A stretch of DNA of 36,952 nucleotides. Origin: Legionella quateirensis (GTDB taxonomy: Bacteria; Pseudomonadota; Gammaproteobacteria; Legionellales; Legionellaceae). Under the pieces are notes generated by a model. It was not told the origin of the DNA and did no database searches. It saw only the letters and a list, made by a program, of their open reading frames with translations. The DNA lies in NCBI RefSeq assembly GCF_001467955.1, contig NZ_LNYR01000036.1:354-37305 (forward strand), given 5' to 3'. This document shows, one piece after another, positions 27,437 to 35,300 of the stretch (positions are counted from its first letter, which is position 1; every line of letters starts with the position of its first letter). The position numbers and the translations under genes are program-made.

Positions 27437-28402
27437 ATGCCTCAATTTGACCTGAATAAATTAGTTGTTCTGCATTTATATAATTATTCCAAACCTCGAG
27501 GTGAGAAAGATCCTCTTTCCCTAATTGAAAAAAATTGTGATGTTGTAAAATTATCAACATGTATGAGAATTATCTACATCCTAAACAGTGACTCACTTGT
27601 TTCAGAACAACAATCAGCCGCATATAAATCACTTACTGATTTTCTGAATAGAAAAGATATGTATTCAATAGCCACTAGATTCGAACGATTGGAAGGTGCT
27701 AAGGCTTATGAGTTTCTATTATTTTGGATCATTGGTGGCATAAATCCCCAAAAGACGTTAAATGATACTCGAATTCTGGGCGACGTGAGGTCTATATGGA
27801 CCAAAATGCTAAAGTCTCCGAGTGTAAGAACAAAGAGACTGGTTGAAATGTATTTATCATTTTTTAATGACTTGTTTACAGACAGTGCGAATCTTAACAA
27901 GATGATACCAAACTATAACCATCTGGAACTACCCGAATTAGTTGTGACGTTTAAAAATGCTTGTCAAAATTGCACCTGGGCTAGGGTAAATGGCTTTTTA
28001 AGCTTTCTTACAGCTTTTAACTATAACCACTTTACAAAAGATAACTATTTTTACGCTATGGAAAGTGATCTTAAACTAATGAAGAATCGAATATTGAATA
28101 AAGTTGAATTATCTCCTAACGGAACGGTAGTCGCTTTCTTTAAATCTAAATATGAACAATCTCAGGATAATTTAATTGGAATTGATATCCGATTAAAGAC
28201 TATAAACCGATTACTGGAAACTTTAAACTTACTAATAGAAAGAAGTACTGAGCTTTTACCGTCTGAACATGCGACACTAAAAGAAGAATTAAACACAGAA
28301 AATGCAGAAGATCATGTCCTTATGGATATTGAATCGTCTACTAAAGATGTACAAGCAGATCCTGATGAAGGCAATGTAGGTAGCAGCAAATACACTTTTT
28401 AA
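27437..28402 (+). CDS. Divergent glutamyl-tRNA reductase N-domain-like protein
   Basis: 321 residues, no signal peptide. Residues about 36-50 read VVKLSTCMRIIYIL, close to the active-site strand of glutamyl-tRNA reductase (HemA: V-LSTCNRTE-Y). The register continues: EGAKAYEFLLFWIIGGIN then TRILGDVRSIW (112-121) matches the HemA AV-HL-RVASGLDS ... QILGQVKKAF segment, and LVEMYLSFF matches LERMFQKSF at nearly the same distance. Cys42 aligns with the HemA nucleophile and Arg44 is kept, but the HemA active-site His is Leu here and the Glu after STCNRT is Ile. After residue ~150 nothing resembles the NADPH domain. The C-terminus is acidic (KEELNTENAEDH). So this is a truncated, altered relative, possibly binding tRNA rather than making haem; an effector role is possible. 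Homology is inferred by eye from motif spacing. No Shine-Dalgarno precedes the ATG. Confidence 0.6.
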   Translation: MPQFDLNKLVVLHLYNYSKPRGEKDPLSLIEKNCDVVKLSTCMRIIYILNSDSLVSEQQSAAYKSLTDFLNRKDMYSIATRFERLEGAKAYEFLLFWIIGGINPQKTLNDTRILGDVRSIWTKMLKSPSVRTKRLVEMYLSFFNDLFTDSANLNKMIPNYNHLELPELVVTFKNACQNCTWARVNGFLSFLTAFNYNHFTKDNYFYAMESDLKLMKNRILNKVELSPNGTVVAFFKSKYEQSQDNLIGIDIRLKTINRLLETLNLLIERSTELLPSEHATLKEELNTENAEDHVLMDIESSTKDVQADPDEGNVGSSKYTF

Positions 28403-28745
28403 AGATGTTGGACTTTAGTTCCAAAGGATTAAATCATTACAGTATGTAATTGAACTGCCATCTGAAAGAACTATATTGATTCATTATTTGCGAAAAGACA
28501 CGCCATTTGATTTTATTAAATCACATTGTTTATTAAATTATTATTGTGTATAATATGTGCTCTTTTGTGTTTGGCCCAGTAAGCAACGCTAATAATTACC
28601 CGATGAACTGAATTTTTAAATATTCACCCATCGTTCACAACATCCAGGTTCACTTAAATAAGAATATGCACGGAAATCAATAGAAATAAGGAGAAATGTA
28701 TTCCATTAAAGAACGCGTTGTAAGTGGAAATTGAGGAAAAAATAG
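28403..28745. promoter_or_regulatory. Intergenic region with promoter and long leader of the nucleotidyltransferase gene
   Basis: TTGTTT (28526-28531), a 17-bp spacer and TATAAT (28549-28554) form a good sigma-70 promoter, giving a leader of roughly 185 nt. Inside the leader is a 12-codon frame (28696-28734, MYSIKERVVSGN) whose TGA overlaps the AGGA ribosome-binding site of the main gene. AAGGAG lies only two bases before its ATG, so its translation is doubtful. No repeats are seen here, unlike most large gaps in the window. Confidence 0.55.
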
Positions 28746-30539
28746 ATGTTTGGCTTTTTGTCACGAGTTATAAATTATGTTGGAAATTTATTTAATTATT
28801 ATTTTGGCAGTCGAAAAGAAGCAGTAATTCATAACGTTTCATCAATGAAACACATGATAACACGACAAATAGAATCAGTTCATCCAGACATGAGTACTAA
28901 AAAATCCAAGCCTCAGGCTATTTCCCGGAGTGAAGGAACTTTAACGGCCGGAACAAAGCAAAAAACAACGCCAGTTATACAACAAGTGACTAAAAGACAT
29001 GCTGGAACACATTCAATTTCAGCAGCTGAATCAGGCTCGAAAAACAATGAGAAAAAAAAGAATAGACAAACGATTAAACCAGCTTCAACATCAGCTGTTG
29101 CAAATCAGCCTGTACTCTCTGAACAATCGATAACGGGGCATGATTCAAAAAAAGTCAGGGGACTAAAAAACATCTCAGTTGATCACGTGAACCTTGATCG
29201 GATTAAAGTAGCTCATCCCGTTGACGAATTGAGTGTCCAACCCGATGCTACTTTATTGTTAAAACCAATAGTCAAATTAACCCCAGTTATTGAATCTGTT
29301 CCACTGCCTGAATATCAAATAATTAAAAAACAGAAGCCTTTATTTGCTGAACAGGCTGTAGTGACAACCTGTTCAAAGGATATGGCGGAAGCTAATGCAG
29401 CTACCTTAATGAGTCAATCCCCAGCATTTTTTGTACCTGTATCTGAGGGAGCGGCACTTAATGTTCAATATCTTAACAGGAAACACTTTCCACTGCCGAT
29501 GATGCAGTTATTGGATGAGTTAAGAACACAATTTCCAGAAGCAAGATTCTATTTAACTGGTGCAGCTACTTCAAATATTCTGGACGGGATTAAACCTAAT
29601 GATTACGACATATTGATCGTTAATATGAGTATGTTCATGGTTAATGAGTTTCTCCAAAAAAGGCAGTTAAATCCCGAAATTAGAAGCACGAAGTATCCTA
29701 TTATTTATTGCGATATGGGTAATGGCATTACCCTGGATTTTACCGTAAATGAAAATCCGTTGAAGGAACCAGTTCAGCATCTATTAAATGCTGATTTTGA
29801 AAAACGCGATTTTAATTTAAATGCGTTATATTGTGAGATAACTAACGAAAATAATTTTTTGATTTTTAGTTTCGGTAACGCGTTGAACTTAAGAAATAAA
29901 AAAATAATAGCCAGTATTAAAGAACCTGGCAGCACGTTTGAACACGATCCTGTTCGTCTTTTTAGATTGGCAAAACTTCTGATTACCAATCCAACTTATG
30001 TTTTATCTAAAGATTTGCAAATTGAAATCAAAAGTTTTACGCAGATTAGCGATGAAATGCCAAAATGGAAGAAATTGATCATAACCGCCATACGCGCAGA
30101 TTATGGTACTTTAGACAGAATTGATTATGCTATAAGAAAATTGTTTATCCGTTACAGCTATGAGGATATTAATCGAGCCTTTCATAAATTAGGATTATTA
30201 ACAGGATTTACCGATAATTCCTATTCCTCTGTTCGATCCGCCTGTTTAAAAATTCCTGCAATAAACGCGGATGAGAAATATATTTTTTGGATTTTGGCTA
30301 ATGTATTACAACGCTTTGAAAATGGCAAAGGCAATCAAGCCTGTCCATTAAACTTTATACTGAGACTTTCATTCATAGAGCAGGATTACCTGGATTATGT
30401 TTATGGTAAAGGACCTGATAAAATACCTGAGGTTTATGTGTTTGTTCCGGAAGTTCTGGCTTTAATCAAGCAATTCCGATTATCTTCTGAATTTATAGAC
30501 AGGGATGCATTAGTTGCCAATGGATCGTTTACTAAATAA
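28746..30539 (+). CDS. CCA-adding/poly(A) polymerase-like nucleotidyltransferase with long disordered N-region
   Basis: 597 residues. Residues 1-20 (MFGFLSRVINYVGNLFNYYF) form a strongly hydrophobic/aromatic helix that could bind a membrane. About 30-250 is low-complexity, Lys/Ser/Thr/Gln-rich and probably disordered. From ~255 the class II tRNA nucleotidyltransferase/PcnB fold appears: YLTGAATSNILDG (usual GGAVRD-LLG), PNDYDILI with the catalytic Asp286/Asp288, a possible third carboxylate in TLDFTV (Asp331), KRDFNLNALY (354-362; family RRDFTINAL) and HDPVRLFRLAK (400-410; family DPLR-LRA). Family enzymes add CCA to tRNA or A to RNA. The Gly-Gly of the first motif is Thr-Gly, so nucleotide selection may differ. 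The housekeeping enzyme has no such N-region; secretion as an effector is plausible. AGGA eight bases before ATG 28746. Confidence 0.8.
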   Translation: MFGFLSRVINYVGNLFNYYFGSRKEAVIHNVSSMKHMITRQIESVHPDMSTKKSKPQAISRSEGTLTAGTKQKTTPVIQQVTKRHAGTHSISAAESGSKNNEKKKNRQTIKPASTSAVANQPVLSEQSITGHDSKKVRGLKNISVDHVNLDRIKVAHPVDELSVQPDATLLLKPIVKLTPVIESVPLPEYQIIKKQKPLFAEQAVVTTCSKDMAEANAATLMSQSPAFFVPVSEGAALNVQYLNRKHFPLPMMQLLDELRTQFPEARFYLTGAATSNILDGIKPNDYDILIVNMSMFMVNEFLQKRQLNPEIRSTKYPIIYCDMGNGITLDFTVNENPLKEPVQHLLNADFEKRDFNLNALYCEITNENNFLIFSFGNALNLRNKKIIASIKEPGSTFEHDPVRLFRLAKLLITNPTYVLSKDLQIEIKSFTQISDEMPKWKKLIITAIRADYGTLDRIDYAIRKLFIRYSYEDINRAFHKLGLLTGFTDNSYSSVRSACLKIPAINADEKYIFWILANVLQRFENGKGNQACPLNFILRLSFIEQDYLDYVYGKGPDKIPEVYVFVPEVLALIKQFRLSSEFIDRDALVANGSFTK

Positions 30540-30552
30540 TGCTCATTACTTT

Positions 30553-31806
30553 TTAACTGGTACTTTTGGTAAATAATTGTTCTAAATTAATGTTTAGAGA
30601 TTTTTGTAAATCTTCATCATTTTTTCTGAATGCGGCACGCCATTGTTCTGCCAGGGATGATTTTGAATAATCAAGTTCCATGTGAGTAGGGAGACGATAG
30701 GGTAAAAGCTGAGTCAAATCATATAAAGTAATATGACTCAAATCCCGGCTTAACATGTAATGACCGTCTGCTGTCGCATGGATTAGTTCGTGATGAATTA
30801 AAGCATTAATCATTTCATCTACATCCACCGCAAAAGGCTGGCTGCTTGCATCTACCAGTTCATTAAAACTAAGGCCCTTGCCATTTTTTTGAGCTAACCA
30901 AAGTTGATGTAGCCAGAGCAGGGCGTGTGAAAATCCATCCAGAGATTTACCGTCACGTCGTTGATGGTGAACAGAAAGCGCATAACTTATTTCTGCGCCT
31001 AAAAGAGTAATCAGCCAAACCCAGTATACCCAAATAAAAAAGATAGGTACCGTAGCAAAGGCACCATAAAGCAACTCGTAGGTATTATAACGAATTAAAT
31101 AATAGGCAAAGGCCTGTTTTGCCGATTCGAATAAAATTGCCGCTATCAAACCACCCCAAAAAGCATGCATTATATTCACGGGACAATTTGGAACTATAAT
31201 ATATAAAAAAGTAAACCCTATCAGGGAAAGAACTATGGGAGAGTAATGCAACATTATGGATGGGGCTTGATGTGCGATGAACATAGGCATGGAAAATAAA
31301 TAAGAGCTGGCCGCCAGACTTAACCCTAAAATTACTGGCGCCAATGATATAATCGCCCAATAAATCAAGAATGCAGGTACTCCATGACGTGATGAAGTAA
31401 CGCGCCAAATTTTATTCAATGCTCGTTCAATGGTAAACATGACCAGCAAAGCGGTAATAATCAGAAAAGCAATGCCCCAAATTGACAATTTAGATACTTG
31501 GGAAGCAAATTGTTGTAAATAGGCTTGAACTACTTTACCTGTAGCAGGAACAAAATTATCAAAGATGAAGTTCTGTACAGGATCTGCCAAATTTTGAAAA
31601 ATAGGGAAGGTAGAGAATATTGCCAGACCGACTGACATCAATGGCACAATGGCAAGTAGAGTTGTGAACGATAAAGCTGATGCAATATAAGTACATTCAT
31701 CCTGAATAAAATGTTGAATAACGAAACGTATAAACCGATCGCAAGCGTAATATCGATAAATAAATCGTTCTTTCCAGCTTAATATTCTTTTGGAATTTTT
31801 TTTCAT
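30553..31806 (-). CDS. yihY: YihY-family inner-membrane protein
   Basis: 417 residues, the YihY/virulence-factor BrkB family once mislabelled RNase BN. About six membrane segments in the first 280 residues, with the family stretches YIASALSFTTLLAIVPLMSV and FTIERALNKIWRV, and the IFFIWVYWVWLITLLGAEISYAL segment. A cytosolic C-terminal region of about 130 residues resembles a winged helix (FNELVDASSQPFAVDVDEMINALIHHELIHA). Molecular function is unknown; transporter-like roles are proposed. It is convergent with the nucleotidyltransferase gene, only 13 bp between stops. No Shine-Dalgarno is visible before ATG 31806. Confidence 0.9.
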   Translation of the reverse strand: MKKNSKRILSWKERFIYRYYACDRFIRFVIQHFIQDECTYIASALSFTTLLAIVPLMSVGLAIFSTFPIFQNLADPVQNFIFDNFVPATGKVVQAYLQQFASQVSKLSIWGIAFLIITALLVMFTIERALNKIWRVTSSRHGVPAFLIYWAIISLAPVILGLSLAASSYLFSMPMFIAHQAPSIMLHYSPIVLSLIGFTFLYIIVPNCPVNIMHAFWGGLIAAILFESAKQAFAYYLIRYNTYELLYGAFATVPIFFIWVYWVWLITLLGAEISYALSVHHQRRDGKSLDGFSHALLWLHQLWLAQKNGKGLSFNELVDASSQPFAVDVDEMINALIHHELIHATADGHYMLSRDLSHITLYDLTQLLPYRLPTHMELDYSKSSLAEQWRAAFRKNDEDLQKSLNINLEQLFTKSTS

Positions 31807-32315
31807 AGCAGTATTACTATATAGCTTAATTTCATATTTATGCAGTTTGTCTGCATGCTCCTTTATACGATGTTGAATATGCTAGCAGAAAATGCTTTAT
31901 TTATCATATTCCAGTTAGTAATTCTGAAATTTTTTCTGATAGCAGTCGAGTAAGAAGGAAGAATCCATTAACTCTCGCAGAGACAATTGTTAGCAGTTCT
32001 CAAGAATTATTCAAAAAAAGTAAACCCGGTAATAAACCTGCTCAAAATCAATGTTCCTTTACATACTTGTAATTAATAATTCGAGGATAAATTGCTATTC
32101 TTTAATTTTATAATTAGTGAGTCGGTAGGCTTTAAATGCACCAACCACGCGAAAATATATATCAAATTAGTTACTATGAAACACCTTTTAATAGTACTTT
32201 TGAATTGATCCATGATGATTCAAATTTTAACGGGTTTGTTACAATAAATTGATCAATCCGCTCATTATTTGTTCTATGCTTAACTTGGGTAGTTCCAATT
32301 TGATGGGGATAGAAG
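31807..32315. promoter_or_regulatory. Divergent control region between yihY and the giant adhesin gene
   Basis: 509 bp of A/T-rich DNA, free of palindromic repeats. Possible control sites: an inverted repeat TTTGAAT-12-ATTCAAA (32199-32224), TTGATC (32249-32254), and the motif ATTATTTGTTCTATGCTT (32264-32281) running into TCTATGCTTAA, which fits a sigma-S-type -10 (KCTAYRCTTAA). A transcript would start near 32287, about 30 nt before ATG 32316. No gene is seen. Confidence 0.5.
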
Positions 32316-35300
32316 ATGTTAACTCAAGCAATCATCGGTGTTGTAAGAGCTCTAAATGGAATACTTGAAAAAGTCAATGCGCATGGAGAAGCGCATATCG
32401 TTAAGTCAGGTGCTACACTGCATCAAGGCGATATTCTTACATTATTAAGTGGTGAAGCATACATTCAATTTATTGAAGGATTCCCGGAAGCATTGGCTTT
32501 GAATAAGCCTTTTCCTCTTGATGGAATTTCCCCGGCATTAAAATTTGGAGCCTTAAACGCCAATGAAGAAATCATCAAGGAAGCACTGGAAAAAGGCATA
32601 GATCCCTCGCTGGTTCTTGATATTCTTGGAGCTACTGCAGCCGGTGTTGACGTCTTGGGATCAGGCAGCGAATCTTATTATTTGGATCCTATGTATGGCT
32701 CAGGACTGGTCTTCTCAGGATACAATACCCTACCTCTATCATTTGATAATTACAGATCAGAATTGGATCCCCAAGGAATCGTATTCAGCCCAATATCAGC
32801 AGCTCCAACAGAAGAAGCTGTAATAGCAGCGCCCTCTGATACAGTAGTAATACCCGATATTGTTATCCCCCCAACAGTTATTAGCGGAATTTTTATTGGA
32901 GATGTCACTGAACCTGGTGGTTTAAATAACTCAATACCCGGAGCACCAAAATTTTCAGCTCAAATAACAAGTATTGATGGCTTTGTTCCTGGTGGGAAAA
33001 CTGGGCCATTAGGTACATTTACCATGGATGCGTCAGGAAATTGGATTTATGAACTACACGACAATAGCCCTTTAGTTGATGCACTTAAAGCTGGTGAAGT
33101 ACGAGTTGTGACATTTGATGCTGTTGCGACAGACGGCACCATACAAAAGATAACTGTGAATATTCATGGCGCAAATGATGCTCCTAATGCAATGCCAGAG
33201 AATAGTGTCGTTCTTGAAGACAGCACCTTGACTGGTAATCTATTAACTAATGATAAAGATCCTGAAGGTGATCCCATATTCATCACGACCTTTAAACTAG
33301 AGGGTGATCCCACTGTATATCAAGCAGGACAGACAGTTACTATTAATGGTAAAGGTGAATTAGCTATTCAAGCTAATGGAGACTTCAGTTTTACTCCTTC
33401 TCCTGATTATAATGGTCCGATACCCACTACGACATATAAGATGTCTGATGGTACTATGGAAAACAGTACTACATTTTCATTGACTATTCGTTCAGTTAAT
33501 GATGCCCCGGAAGGCAGTGATAAAAATGTCACGACTCCCGAAGATACACCTGTAGTTATTAAAACGACTGATTTTGGTTTCACAGATCCAAATGATAATC
33601 CTGCTGACAGTCTTCAAGCGGTAAAAATTAACACATTACCACTTGAAGGAACCCTTATTTTACATGGGGCTGCAGTAACTGCTGGACAAATTATTAGCGT
33701 TGCAGATATTAATGGGGGTTCACTGGTATATATACCTGCGACCAACATGAATGGTGCTATTAACTTTACATTCCAGGTGCAAGACAGTGGGGGTACATTG
33801 AATGGTGGTGTGGATCTCGATCCAACTCCTAATACCCTGACTATTAATGTGACTCCAGTTAATGATGCGCCGATAAATACGATACCAGTAACTCAAAACG
33901 TCAATGAAGACCTTACCCTGGTATTTAATACTGCTAATGGCAATGCCATCAGCCTGACTGATATAGACAGCGCTTCTGTGACCACCACGATTTCTGTAGC
34001 TCATGGCAGCTTAATGGCACTGGCAACAGCAGGGGTTACGATTACGAATAACGGTACAGGAACGGTGACTCTGGTGGGATCTCCAGCGAACATCACCACC
34101 GCTTTGAATGGTTTATCGTATACTCCTGTTGCTGATTACAATGGTGCAGACAGCTTAACGATAGTCACCAGTGACGGGGCTTTAAGTGATACGGACAGCA
34201 TTGCCATTACAGTCAATCCAGTCGTGGATATTGCCAACGATGCAATAACCCTGAATGAAGACACCGTGACTACTTATGATGTGAATAATAATGATACCTT
34301 TGAAAATGCAGGTCATACCATCACTGCGATTGATGGTACAGCGATTGCCGTAGGCGGTACAGTGGCTGTAGCTAACGGCACGGTGTTGTTAAATACTAAT
34401 GGCACCTTAAGCTTTACCCCAACTGCAAATTACAACGGCAGTACCAGCTTTACCTATACGGTGACTTCTGGCGGAGTTACGGAAACCGCTACAGTGAACC
34501 TGACGGTGAATCCGGTTAATGATGCCCCAATCAACAGCGTCCCTGGCGCTCAAACCACGAATGAAGACACTGCTCAGGTCTTTAGCTCTGCCAACGGCAA
34601 TGCGATAAGCCTCACCGATATAGACAGCGCTTCTGTGACCACCACGATTTCTGTAGCACACGGCAGCTTAACGGCACTGGCAACAGCAGGGGTTACGATT
34701 ACGAATAACGGTACGGGCAGTGTGACCTTAACAGGTTCTCCTGCTGCTATTACCACGGCTTTGGATGGTTTATCGTACACTCCTGTTGCCGATTACAACG
34801 GAGCTGACAGCCTGACGGTAGTCACCAGTGACGGCGCCTTAAGCGATACGGACAATATTGCCATTACAGTCAATCCAGTCGTGGATATTGCCAACGATGC
34901 AATAACCGTGAATGAAGACACGGTGGCTACTTATGATGTCAATAATAATGATACCTTTGAAAATGCAGGCCATACCATCACTGCGATTAATGGTACAGCG
35001 ATTGCCGTGGGCGGCACAGTGGCTGTGGCCAACGGCACGGTACTTTTGAATGCCGATGGCACCTTAAGCTTTACCCCAGCTGCGAATTACAACGGCAGTA
35101 CCAGCTTTACCTACACAGTGACTTCCGGCGGAGTTACCGAAACTGCTACGGTGAACCTCACGGTCAATCCGGTTAACGACGCTCCAACCAACAGCGTCCC
35201 TGGCGCCCAAACCACGAATGAGGACACCGCTCAAGTCTTTAGCTCTGCCAATGGTAATGCGATAAGCCTTACCGATATAGACAGTGCTTCTGTGACCACC

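Noticed and set aside
32617..32823. Separate plus-strand 68-codon gene
   Set aside because: Lies out of frame inside the adhesin N-terminus, whose retention module and TAAG site are in the other frame.
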